This document shows positions 34,401 through 41,434 of a DNA stretch of 54,808 nucleotides, piece by piece. The stretch is taken from positions 1 through 54,808 of the forward strand of contig DYKH01000004.1 in the NCBI GenBank assembly GCA_020722685.1. The letters run 5' to 3'. The notes beneath the pieces were generated by a model that did not search any database, was not told the origin of the DNA, and saw nothing but the letters and a program-made list of their open reading frames with translations. Source of the stretch: Caldithrix sp. GTDB taxonomy: Bacteria; KSB1; UBA2214; DYKH01. Both the position numbers and the translations under genes were made by a program. Position 1 is the stretch's first letter; each line of letters begins with the position of its first letter.

Positions 34401-34921
34401 GGATGGTGTTGTGGTATAGCCTGCCGCCGTTTTTACCCGCTGCCGCGCTGCATACCGGCCCAACGGTGTACAATTCGCACAACGTGGCTTCATTCAATAT
34501 ACCGCTGGAAGATCTGCGCGACGGCTGGCAAAAGTCCGGCTCCTTAGGACAGCAGATCTATGGCGCCGGAGGGCCTTTCGCCTTGGCCGCCGATTTTGCG
34601 GACGCTATAGAAGACGAAACCGGGCGAGGCAATCTTCCCAATGATTTTTTAGTCCTGCAGAACTATCCCAATCCCTTTAACTCCGCGACAGTGTTCCAAT
34701 ATCGGGTGACAGCGACAATGGCCCCGGTTCGTCTCGAAATTTATGATGTACTGGGCCGGATGATAATAACCCTGGTGGATGAGGGGCAAACCGTTGGAGA
34801 AAAAAGGATCGTCTGGGATGGCACGGATGATCATAATCTACCGGTCTGCAGCGGCGTCTATGTGGCCAGATTGTGCGTAGGCGAGGAGCAAGTTGTAAGG
34901 AAGGTTCTGTTGTTGCAATAG
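31415..34921 (+). CDS. Secreted multidomain protein: DNRLRE, FN3-like, helical toroid and sorting domain
   Basis: A 1168-residue exported protein. Residues 1-20 are a signal peptide (VYAQ). Residues 25-235 form a DNRLRE/CBM96-like domain (HGLIRFDLSSLPVEVKIDSA WLELYL; GILNFASGEY...RPKLTLW). Two FN3-like modules follow (240-435), then a beta-sandwich (445-690) and a helical repeat region (690-1010) with DSWYAIHLHLGLASLAKMG, SGREPDATGGYLYLMLDAY and ETHITAATCAGLARLYHLTG that resembles polysaccharide lyase or GH toroids. The C-terminal 90 residues hold NYPNPFNSAT (about 1083) and a FlgD-Ig-like fold ending VVRKVLLLQ, the sorting-like domain. It likely attacks or binds the same polysaccharide outside the cell. 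Confidence 0.8.
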   Translation: MTFHFTLFILFLAAATGVYAQIPIHLQQGINGYSGCSDAHILANKSDWNTGGEDGLEVTGNGGEADAKHGLIRFDLSSLPVEVKIDSAWLELYLVKRRTPQSAPKSLGIFRINRPWDEGSGNDLAGYDGRPVAAGECSWQYASYPGQPWSQSGAEGVPADRLGTPEYVRTISPSDSLGKWYSWNITSLVQFWLSHPDSNFGLLLREPSVSPATGILNFASGEYTTETLRPKLTLWQSNLPATVAGTLIVSNTATSISVKLPYSGDVNNNGSAEAALARAGEAQWGTKVTMTKSSFYYEHTFSGLTQGSYHVRVWLYDPDGVQGTAVQTRANIELTPESVKIGELFTSLSSDNAVNVSLTFYHDSNGNAAAWLQHKRADSTFWLDDGEMGRLPDHFEKVLTGLTSGQRYDIRVTARDPDGVEGDSMRSTQIYLPLSTEQVRILDAGQKSFTVESGNYIVTFDSTSTANFLWLYPKNWFKGALSSTIVTGLDFNPFDPTKIANLQVADEQELITVLLTGVNEGLEYSITLDFFKVHPGLLRWRCQLQNAAAFAVKSGQPEIRYYDRELHREVSSSVEIYAEQQPYAAGIAYGYDPFATKGTILYFANFTSLNDYFALQHVSPERCVSMNSAMLGFQRPSSNRILRNEPTLITDAFVYLQVNKPPTEVEQARRFLIQLATIYQYLQKPQNEAHDWHSIAQKLLDDLKDERCLVTVKGNEYLRTYVDVPRLNTAEAITQLDVIEGIRRFERVFGNVSDTDDYLSNNLYNFYNLTHRTIVNDVPNEGVQEGDSWYAIHLHLGLASLAKMGDEVSRTLFFLSLPKLMEFAKAVNYQFPVFFNYGDNSAISGREPDATGGYLYLMLDAYDLSRDLKYLDEAKMAAEQIAGHGFNFLYETHITAATCAGLARLYHLTGDSHYLEKSYMPLANILLVAWLWECNYGYAEHYPTFFGLSPMAGAGVITMMEHHHALKYLREYRQLVGSQLSPEIVTMLDDFDSYTRMVLWYSLPPFLPAAALHTGPTVYNSHNVASFNIPLEDLRDGWQKSGSLGQQIYGAGGPFALAADFADAIEDETGRGNLPNDFLVLQNYPNPFNSATVFQYRVTATMAPVRLEIYDVLGRMIITLVDEGQTVGEKRIVWDGTDDHNLPVCSGVYVARLCVGEEQVVRKVLLLQ

Positions 34922-34947
34922 GGTTCAAAGAAGTGACAAAATCGGCC

Positions 34948-36396
34948 ATGAGTATGCTTTCGCAAAATACCCAAAACATTCGAAGAAGAACTGAGAATCT
35001 ATGGCGTCTTGTGGAGAAGCTCTTCGGGATGGTAGCATGCCCTCTGATGGTGCTTTTTTTTGCTTGCACGGTTCAGAAAAACCAAGAGCAGAAAATCTTA
35101 GCCAGAGTGGGCAATCGAACAATCAGCCAAGAGGATTTTCTCCTCCGTGCGGAGTTGAGTCCGGAGACAAGCTTTCATGAGCCGGCGGGGAAACGACGGG
35201 AATATTTGCTCAACTTGTTAATCAATGAGAAACTCGCTGCCTTGGCCGCAGAGAAAATGGGTTTGGATAAAAGCCCGCAGGTGCAACAGCTTTCCGGCTT
35301 CATCGAAGATATGGCTTTGTCACGAGAGCTATATCGAAGAGAGGTGCAATCCAAGGTAAAGATTTCCACCCCTGAACTCGAACAAGCCATGAAAAGGCAG
35401 GCAGAAACGCGCACCGTGGCTTATTTGAGTTTTCACGACCAAACCGCCGCTCAATTGTACCAAAGCCGCTTGCGCGCCGGATTGCCTTTTGGCACGGCGT
35501 TGCGAGAACTCTATGGTCAGGCCGCAGACTCAACCAGCAACCGGCGAATGATTAAATGGGGTGAAAACGATCCGACCTTGGAGGAAGCGGTTTACCAATT
35601 ACAAGTTGGCCAGGTCTCACCCGTCGTACAGGTGGCTGGAGGGTTTATCGTGGCGAAATTACTGGACATCCACTACGATGCGGTCCCGACAGAAGCGGAT
35701 AATGCCCAAAGAAGAACGCGCAGCCGGCGAATACTGACAGCTCGACGGGAGGCAGAAATCAGCGTTCGTTTTGTTGCCGAATTTATGCAAAGCCAACAGG
35801 TGCGCTTTAATGAGCCATTGGCGAAAGAATTGGCGGAGGCCTTTACCGAACAGGCAATATCTTATCATAACAACCGCGAGGCAATCAAGCCAGGGCGCCC
35901 CTTGGAACAGCAAGGATGGATTAGTACCCGTCTTGCCTTGCGTCGCCGCTTGGAGGACACCTTTGTGTCTTTTGCTGACGGGCAGTTCAGTCTGAGTGAG
36001 ATATTGGAAAAATGGCAGCGTTTCAATTTGCCCGTTGATCATCGGGATGCCAATGCCTGTCGGCAATCGATCGCTCGGAATATCAGTCTCATTGTCCGCG
36101 ATACCCTATTGGCGCGCGAGGCCAGACGACGGGGATACGCCGACCAGCCTGGCGTGCTCAAGGATGTGCGGATGTGGCGCGATTATTATCTATATGCTGC
36201 CTTAGAGGCGCAACAAAAACCATCCTCCGCCGGGTTCTCTTGGCGAGAATTTCTTGCAGAACTTAAAGGCATCTATTCAGTGCAGATTGACTCTGCCCTT
36301 TTGAGGCAGACCCGGTTGACGGATATCCCGGTAATTGCGGTCCGACCCGGGCAGTATTTTGCCCTGGTAGCACCACCCTGGCCAAGTTTCGATTGA
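34948..36396 (+). CDS. PpiC/parvulin-type peptidyl-prolyl isomerase lipoprotein (PrsA/SurA-like)
   Basis: A 482-residue envelope foldase. The open frame begins at 34873 inside the previous gene; ATG 34948, 27 bases after that gene's stop, is chosen. The signal region is long and basic, ending in lipobox L-F-F-A-C with lipidated Cys40. A SurA-N-like chaperone segment follows (ILARVGNRTISQEDFLLRAE, YLLNLLINEKLAALAAEKMG), then a parvulin domain (about 150-240) with FGTALRELYG and GQVSPVVQVAGGFIVAKLLD. The C-terminal half is helical. The usual parvulin active-site His pattern is weakened, so chaperone activity may dominate. Placed right after the large exported enzyme, it may be a dedicated folding factor. 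Confidence 0.8.
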   Translation: MSMLSQNTQNIRRRTENLWRLVEKLFGMVACPLMVLFFACTVQKNQEQKILARVGNRTISQEDFLLRAELSPETSFHEPAGKRREYLLNLLINEKLAALAAEKMGLDKSPQVQQLSGFIEDMALSRELYRREVQSKVKISTPELEQAMKRQAETRTVAYLSFHDQTAAQLYQSRLRAGLPFGTALRELYGQAADSTSNRRMIKWGENDPTLEEAVYQLQVGQVSPVVQVAGGFIVAKLLDIHYDAVPTEADNAQRRTRSRRILTARREAEISVRFVAEFMQSQQVRFNEPLAKELAEAFTEQAISYHNNREAIKPGRPLEQQGWISTRLALRRRLEDTFVSFADGQFSLSEILEKWQRFNLPVDHRDANACRQSIARNISLIVRDTLLAREARRRGYADQPGVLKDVRMWRDYYLYAALEAQQKPSSAGFSWREFLAELKGIYSVQIDSALLRQTRLTDIPVIAVRPGQYFALVAPPWPSFD

Positions 36397-36508
36397 TATG
36401 GCTTGGAAAGCTCATTAAGCTCGGAGAGTAAAACCGCAAATCTCGAAGAGCGCATAAAGATTACTACGAAAATAGAACTCTCTTGCATTGTACATGATGA
36501 TGCTTTCT

Positions 36509-36640
36509 AACCGCAAAGCCCGCCAAGAAGACGCAAAGAACGCCATGACGATTAGATCGCGGCACAGTGTCTATCCATTTTTGCCGTCGGGCATGAGAAT
36601 CCTTTGCGAGCCTTGCGCCTCCTTTGGGCACTTTGCGGTT
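36509..36640. repeat. Inverted repeat, CCGCAAAG family
   Basis: Left end AACCGCAAAGCCCGCCAAG and right end CACTTTGCGGTT are inverted, with inner CGCAAAG/CTTTGCG blocks. It is flanked by the 18-bp direct repeat noted above, as if it had been inserted or the flank duplicated. It resembles the unit at 19478-19601. Confidence 0.65.
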
Positions 36641-36656
36641 GCCAAGAAGGTACTAC

Positions 36657-36895
36657 GAAAATAGAACTATCTGGGTATGCACTTCGCTCCCGCTACGTCT
36701 ATATATTGTGTCCAATAATTTCGAATAAATGCGATTTAGGTAGTAATGTCAATAGGTATCTGATGGTATAATACAGTAGGTTAGAGGTTAAAAAGTGATT
36801 GCTTGTTCACTCCTTATCAGTCCTATTGCATATTTAGAAATCACTAGATATGGTATTTACGGGAGTAAAGTGCATACCCAGATAGAACTATTTTC
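36657..36895. mobile_element. Candidate MITE: 239 bp with 28-bp terminal inverted repeats
   Basis: Positions 36657-36684 and 36868-36895 are inverted copies identical at 26 of 28 positions (the two differences are AA versus TT); both contain CTATCTGGGTATGCACTT. The interior is AT-rich and non-coding. No target-site duplication is evident and no transposase is encoded, so a non-autonomous element is likely but not proven. Confidence 0.5.
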
Positions 36896-36978
36896 ATAAT
36901 TATCGGGTGCCCAGCCGGACATGGAAATTACCACGGAAATAGAGTGCTTGTTCTTTCCTGCTAACGCTCAAACAAGCA

Positions 36979-37070
36979 GTGTCATGCCTTAGGCATCTTC
37001 CCCGGTCAAGGAACCGAACAGTTGCTGATGACCTGTGCTTCGGCCCGGGAAGGTTCCTACGGAATGACAC
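36979..37070. repeat. Palindromic repeat, GTGTCAT family
   Basis: GTGTCATGCCTTAGG (36979 on) and CCTACGGAATGACAC (to 37070) form an imperfect inverted repeat, extended by CTTCCCCGG and CCGGGAAGG. This is the style of dispersed REP elements with a GTCATTCCGTAGGAA core in FCB genomes. Confidence 0.6.
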
Positions 37071-37226
37071 TCTGGGCTACGGTGTGAGAAAAGGAGTAAT
37101 TTCCATCATTATCGAGCGGCCCGCCGGCCATGGAAATTCCAATGCAAGAGTACCATTCTTCCTTCGGAGCTTCATCCAAAAGGAAGTTCAAAATAGTTGC
37201 AGTAATAAATTCTAACAAGGAGCAGT

Positions 37227-38178
37227 ATGACAAAAGATTTTTCAAATCGTGAGTTATTTATTCGACATCCCCACAATCCCATATTGACGATCAAAGATTG
37301 GCCATATCGTGCCAACACAGTGTTTAATGCTGCAGCAACAGCTTTTGACGGCCAAACGCTGTTGCTCATCCGCATCGAAGACCGGCGCGGCATCTCGCAT
37401 TTGACCGTTGCCAAAAGTAAAGACGGAATATCTAACTGGCAGATCGATTCTCCACCCACTTTTCCACCGGACCCGGAGCATTATCCCGAGGAGATTTGGG
37501 GAGTAGAGGATCCGCGCATTGTGTATCTCGAAGAATTAGGAGAATACGCCATCACATATACTGCTTATTCGCAGGAAGGGCCGCTGGTCTCGCTGGCTAC
37601 GACTAAGGACTTTTCATTTTAAGCGGCGCGGCGCCATTACCTTGCCGGAAAATAAGGACGCCGCACTGTTCCCCTGTAAATTTAACGACCGTTGGGGCAT
37701 GCTGCATCGCCACGTCCTCGGCGGCGGACATGGAGCGCATATTTGGCTGGCCTACTCGCCGGACTTACAGCACTGGGGCGAACATCGCATAATCATTCGC
37801 GCCCGTAATGGCGGTTGGTTGGACGCCAACAAAATTGGGCTATCTCCGCCACCTTTGAAGACTGAGGATGGCTGGATAGTTTTGTATCATGGTGTTCGCG
37901 TAACCGGAGGCGGCGTCATATATCGCCTGGGTCTGGCGCTGCTGGACCTGGAAAATCCGGCCCGCCTATTGCACCGTAGTGAAGAATGGATTTTCGGTCC
38001 CGAGGAGCCTTACGAACGCCTTGGCGATGTGAACAATGTGATTTTCCCCTGCGGTTGGATTTTACAGGGTGAAGAGGTGCGCCTGTACTATGGAGGTGCC
38101 GACACCTGCATTGCTCTCGCCACGGCCAAGCTGGGAGACTTGCTTACCTATTTGAAAAACTGCCCGGCAGGAGAGTAG
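37227..38178 (+). pseudogene. GH130 glycoside phosphorylase/hydrolase with +1 frameshift
   Basis: Two open segments, 37227-37622 and 37621-38178, encode one GH130-type protein of about 317 residues, the usual length. GH130 enzymes phosphorolyse beta-mannosides. The first part carries the five-bladed propeller block EEIWGVEDPRIV, whose Asp is the family's catalytic acid; the second has DKDAALF-like NKDAALFPCKFNDRWGMLHR, GAHIWLAYSPDLQHWG, GWLDANKIGLSPPP, GWIVLYHGVR and EEPYERLGDVNNVIFPCG, all conserved family regions. The break is at TTT TAA (37617-37622): relatives continue F-K-R-R-G-A, which is read after skipping one T of a TTTT run. A programmed +1 shift at TTT-TAA like that in prfB is conceivable, with AAGGA at 37605-37609 upstream, but an indel is simpler. 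Ribosome site AAGGAG before ATG. Confidence 0.85.
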
Positions 38179-38235
38179 GCATAGGGTAGAAAGCATTAAT
38201 CCCCAAAAAGGAGAACCCTGTATTATCAAAACTAA

Positions 38236-38271
38236 AAAGCGGTCATCATTAAAAACAATGATGACCGCTTT
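38236..38271 (-). terminator. Intrinsic terminator after tRNA-Gln (bidirectional stem)
   Basis: Arms 38236-38250 and 38257-38271 form a 15-bp perfect stem (AAAGCGGTCATCATT and complement) with loop of 6. On the minus strand it is followed by TTAGTTTTGATAA and lies 3 bases after the tRNA-Gln CCA end. It may also stop plus-strand transcription from the GH130 gene. Confidence 0.8.
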
Positions 38272-38273
38272 GA

Positions 38274-38347
38274 TGGCTGGGATGCAGGGATTCGAACCCC
38301 GATACCATGATCCAGAGTCATGTGTCCTGCCGTTGGACGACATCCCA
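38274..38347 (-). tRNA. tRNA-Gln (anticodon CTG)
   Basis: Minus strand, 74 nt including encoded CCA. Acceptor TGGGATG pairs with CATCCCA, discriminator G. Anticodon stem CATGA/TCATG with loop CTCTGGA gives anticodon CTG, reading CAG. The T arm has GTTCGAATC. Its 5' end is only 4 bases beyond the gltX stop, so it must be released from the gltX transcript. Confidence 0.95.
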
Positions 38348-38351
38348 GAAT

Positions 38352-39869
38352 TCATTGGGTCAGAGTGGGAATGATCTTCGCTCCTTTCTTGAGGCGACGC
38401 ATCACGGTCTCCTTCCCCAGCAGCTCGAGCAGGTCAAATAGACCAGGCCCCACGCTTAGGCCGGTGGCGGCCAATCGAACCGGATGGATGATTTTCCCTG
38501 CGAAAATCCCGTGTCTTTCGCTGACACGCCGCAAGGCGCTCTCTATCTCTTGTGCGGTAAACGCAGCTAATTTAGAAATTTCATCGGAAAATTCAAGCAA
38601 TAAATTGGCAGAGTCGGGCTGCCAACGCTTACGCACAGCGTCTAAATCATACTGCGTTGGGTCGGCAAAGAAGTAGGAACCAATTTTGACGAACTCGTGC
38701 GCAAAGTGCAAGCGCGACCTTAAGAGTTCCACCACCCGTCCCAGATACTCATCCGAGGAATAGCTCAATCCATTTGCAGCCAAATCCGGCTTGACCTGCT
38801 CCGCCAAAGCCTTCGTATCCCGTCTGGACAGATGCTCGCTGTTCAGCCAGTTCAGCTTCTTGATGTCAAAAATAGCCGCGGACTTGTTGATCCGTTCCAA
38901 AGAAAACTCTGCGATCAACTCCGGCAGCGTGAAAACCTGCCGTTCATCTCCTTCACCCGGATTCCAGCCAAGCAGCGCGATGTAGTTGAGCAGGGCTTCT
39001 TTTTCATATCCCTTTCTGATATAGCTCGCCACATCCGGATCAACTTTTCCACTCGGCATTTCATCCAATGATTGGATGTCTCGCTTGCTCATTTTGCTTC
39101 CGTCAGGGTTAAAAATGAGCGGCAAATGCGCCATCACCGGCGGCTGCCAGCCGAAATACTCATACAACAGCAGATGCTTGGGCACCGAGCTGAGCCATTC
39201 CTCACCGCGGATCACGTGGCTGATTTGCATCAAGTGATCGTCCACCACGTTCGCAAGGTGATAGGTGGGAAAGCCGTCGGATTTGAGCAGCACCTGATCG
39301 TCCACTTCCCGGCTGTCGAACACGACGTGGCCGCGCACCACATCCTCCACTTCGAACTGGCGAGCTTCCGGAACAAGCAGGCGGATCACATAAGGTACTC
39401 CCGCAGCAATGGCCGCTTTGACTTCTGCCTCAGTCATGGTCAGGCTGTTGCGCATCTGCTGCCGGACTTGAAAATTGTAGCGGTAGGAAGATTGCCCGGA
39501 CTTGCGCAACTCGGCGCGCTTGGCATCTAATTCTTCCGGCGTATCAAAAGCATAATAGGCTTGCCCCTTGTCGAGCAGTTGTTGCGCGTACTCTTGATAA
39601 ATCTTAGTTCGCTGGGATTGAAAATAAGGTCCAAAAGGACCACCCTGCTTAGGGCCTTCGTCTGCCGTCAGTCCAGCCCATTCGAGCACACTGATCAGAT
39701 TCTCCGTCGCGCCTTCCACAAAGCGAGACTGATCGGTGTCCTCGATGCGCAAAATAAAAGTCCCGCCATGTTTCTTTGCGAACAGGAAATTGTACAGCGC
39801 TGTTCGCAGTCCACCTATGTGGACGAAACCCGTGGGACTGGGAGCAAATCTAACGCGTATGTTCGACAA
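38352..39869 (-). CDS. gltX: Glutamyl-tRNA synthetase
   Basis: Class I synthetase charging tRNA-Glu; 505 residues, normal length. The fold opens MSNIRVRFAPSPTGFVHIGG, with the HIGH-equivalent HIGG at 17-20; KMSKR is at 259-263; the C-terminal helical anticodon-binding domain follows (YIRKGYEKEALLNYIALLGW NPG onward). The start is TTG 39869, preceded by AAGGAAAG; no ATG or GTG fits better. Because a separate glnS is present (7606-9363), this enzyme is probably the discriminating type that need not charge tRNA-Gln. Its gene runs directly into tRNA-Gln and a shared terminator. Confidence 0.96.
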   Translation of the reverse strand: MSNIRVRFAPSPTGFVHIGGLRTALYNFLFAKKHGGTFILRIEDTDQSRFVEGATENLISVLEWAGLTADEGPKQGGPFGPYFQSQRTKIYQEYAQQLLDKGQAYYAFDTPEELDAKRAELRKSGQSSYRYNFQVRQQMRNSLTMTEAEVKAAIAAGVPYVIRLLVPEARQFEVEDVVRGHVVFDSREVDDQVLLKSDGFPTYHLANVVDDHLMQISHVIRGEEWLSSVPKHLLLYEYFGWQPPVMAHLPLIFNPDGSKMSKRDIQSLDEMPSGKVDPDVASYIRKGYEKEALLNYIALLGWNPGEGDERQVFTLPELIAEFSLERINKSAAIFDIKKLNWLNSEHLSRRDTKALAEQVKPDLAANGLSYSSDEYLGRVVELLRSRLHFAHEFVKIGSYFFADPTQYDLDAVRKRWQPDSANLLLEFSDEISKLAAFTAQEIESALRRVSERHGIFAGKIIHPVRLAATGLSVGPGLFDLLELLGKETVMRRLKKGAKIIPTLTQ

Positions 39870-39922
39870 ATTTACTTTCCTTTTCCCTCCAAGCCGTCGA
39901 TCTCTGACAATGAATAAAAAAG

Positions 39923-40013
<91 letters not shown>

Positions 40014-40158
40014 GTTTAACTTGCTTCTTGATCTGTGTCGACCACGATCTGGCCAAATTCGCGTAAGCAATCTCAGCGAGTCATGGCTCAATTCGCGGTT
40101 CTTACACTTTTTGTGAATGGCAAAATCCAATAGCATCCAACCGCTCTTTTTATCGGGT

Positions 40159-40245
40159 TGGCGGAGGGCGGGAGATTCGAACTCCCAAGGGTTTTCACCC
40201 GGCGGTTTTCAAGACCGCTGCCTTGCCTGTTAGGTCTAGCCCTCC
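40159..40245 (-). tRNA. tRNA-Ser (anticodon TGA)
   Basis: Minus strand, 87 nt including encoded CCA. Acceptor GGAGGGC pairs with GCCCTCC, discriminator G. Anticodon loop CTTGAAA gives TGA, reading TCA-type codons. The variable arm CGGGTGAAAACCC is a stem-loop. One of two serine tRNAs with different anticodons and different 3'-end processing (CCA encoded here, absent in the neighbour). Confidence 0.95.
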
Positions 40246-40251
40246 CGAGGA

Positions 40252-40283
40252 AAAAAGTACGAATTAAATGCTATTTAGTCAAA
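40252..40283 (-). promoter_or_regulatory. Promoter of tRNA-Ser(TGA)
   Basis: Minus strand TTTG (40283-40280), 20 bases, TACTTTTT (40259-40252). The predicted transcript start is almost at the mature tRNA 5' end (40245), which would leave little or no leader. Confidence 0.55.
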
Positions 40284-40303
40284 CACTTTTTTGTCGGCCT
40301 TGC

Positions 40304-41395
40304 TCAGGCGCGAATAAAGTTCTTGCCGGCAATCTGCTTCACCAAATTCTTTAGCTCCAGCGAGAGCAACACGGCCAATGCTTGCGAAGTCTGCATCTGG
40401 CTCTTCTGCGCAATAACATCGATGTGCGCCGGCTCATGCGACAGTAATGCGAACACCTTTTCTTCTTGCGGAGCTAATGGTACATTGACCGGTGCCTGTG
40501 CGCCTCCAAAACTGCCGCCAATGCCCTCAAGAACATCTTCCGCCGATCGAATGAGCTTGGCCCCCTGCTGAATGAGCTGGTTGCAGCCGTAGCTTTTGGG
40601 ACTGTTAATATTGCCTGGTATGGCATAGACATCCCGACCTTGATCCAAAGCGCAATCGGCGGTAATCAGAGCGCCGCTGGTCTGACCGGCTTCTACCACC
40701 AGAATCGCCACGCTCATCCCGGAAATGATTCGGTTACGGCGTGGGAAATGCGGAGCGTCCGGCTTGGTACCCATGGGAAATTCGGAAATGAGGGCGCCAC
40801 GCTTGGTTATCTGCTCAGCCAGCTTTCGGTTTTCATCCGGGTAGATGACATCGACTCCCGAGCCCAATACCGCCAAAGTTCTACCGCCCATGGCCAAGGC
40901 CGCGCGGTGGGCCAGCGTGTCAATGCCGCGCGCCAACCCGCTGACAATCGTGACACCTTTGCGCGCCAACTCGCCGGCAAACTTTTCCGCCATCAGCCTG
41001 CCGTATGAGCTGGGACTGCGGGTTCCTACCATGCCGATGGGCCTTGCGTCAGACTCGGCAAACTCACCACGAACAAAGAGCACCGCCGGTGGATCGAAGA
41101 TCTTCTTAAGGAGGGCTGGATAGCTCGCATCCCAAAAGGTTACCATTTTGGCGTCATGCTTCGCCAACAACGTCATCTGCTCGTCGGCGAATTGCTCATT
41201 GGCAGTGGTTTTGATATGATGGGCGATCGTCTTGTCGATGCCCTCGATCTCGACAAGCTCACGAGTAGAAGCTTGGAGAACGGCAGTAGGTGACTTGAAC
41301 CTTGCAATCAAATTGCGAATACGCAGCGAACCGACACCTACGACGCTCAGCAAGCGCAAAAGTGCATAAAGCTCTTTTTCATTGGCAGAATCCAT
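40304..41395 (-). CDS. dprA: DNA-processing protein DprA
   Basis: A 363-residue RecA loader needed for natural transformation, also called Smf. Domains in order: N-terminal helix-hairpin-helix/SAM-like region (1-65, containing LSVVGVGSLRIRNLIARF and VEIEGIDKTIA), the extended Rossmann fold (about 80-290; GMVGTRSPSSYG, VSGLARGIDTLAHRAAL, AVLGSGVDVIYP, FPRRNRIISGMS, EAGQTSGALITADCALDQGR, YAIPGN) that binds single-stranded DNA, and a C-terminal winged-helix DML1-like domain (305-363). Start ATG 41395. It lies 39 bases after obgE and probably shares its transcript. Its presence suggests competence, but no com genes are in the window. Confidence 0.96.
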   Translation of the reverse strand: MDSANEKELYALLRLLSVVGVGSLRIRNLIARFKSPTAVLQASTRELVEIEGIDKTIAHHIKTTANEQFADEQMTLLAKHDAKMVTFWDASYPALLKKIFDPPAVLFVRGEFAESDARPIGMVGTRSPSSYGRLMAEKFAGELARKGVTIVSGLARGIDTLAHRAALAMGGRTLAVLGSGVDVIYPDENRKLAEQITKRGALISEFPMGTKPDAPHFPRRNRIISGMSVAILVVEAGQTSGALITADCALDQGRDVYAIPGNINSPKSYGCNQLIQQGAKLIRSAEDVLEGIGGSFGGAQAPVNVPLAPQEEKVFALLSHEPAHIDVIAQKSQMQTSQALAVLLSLELKNLVKQIAGKNFIRA

Positions 41396-41434
41396 GCGGC
41401 ACGGAACCCAAGTATCCGACGTCAGACGAGAAAA

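Larger units (their letters stand above)
36397..37226. other. 830-bp repeat island without genes
   Basis: No convincing coding sequence. The region is a mosaic of repeats: an 18-bp direct repeat TACTACGAAAATAGAACT at 36462-36479 and 36651-36668; an inverted element between those copies (36509-36640); a TIR-bounded element (36657-36895); an imperfect direct repeat starting ATTATCG at 36899 and 37108 that contains GCCGG and CATGGAAATT; and between these a palindromic unit (36979-37070). AAGGAG at the right end is the ribosome site for the GH130 gene. Confidence 0.7.
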
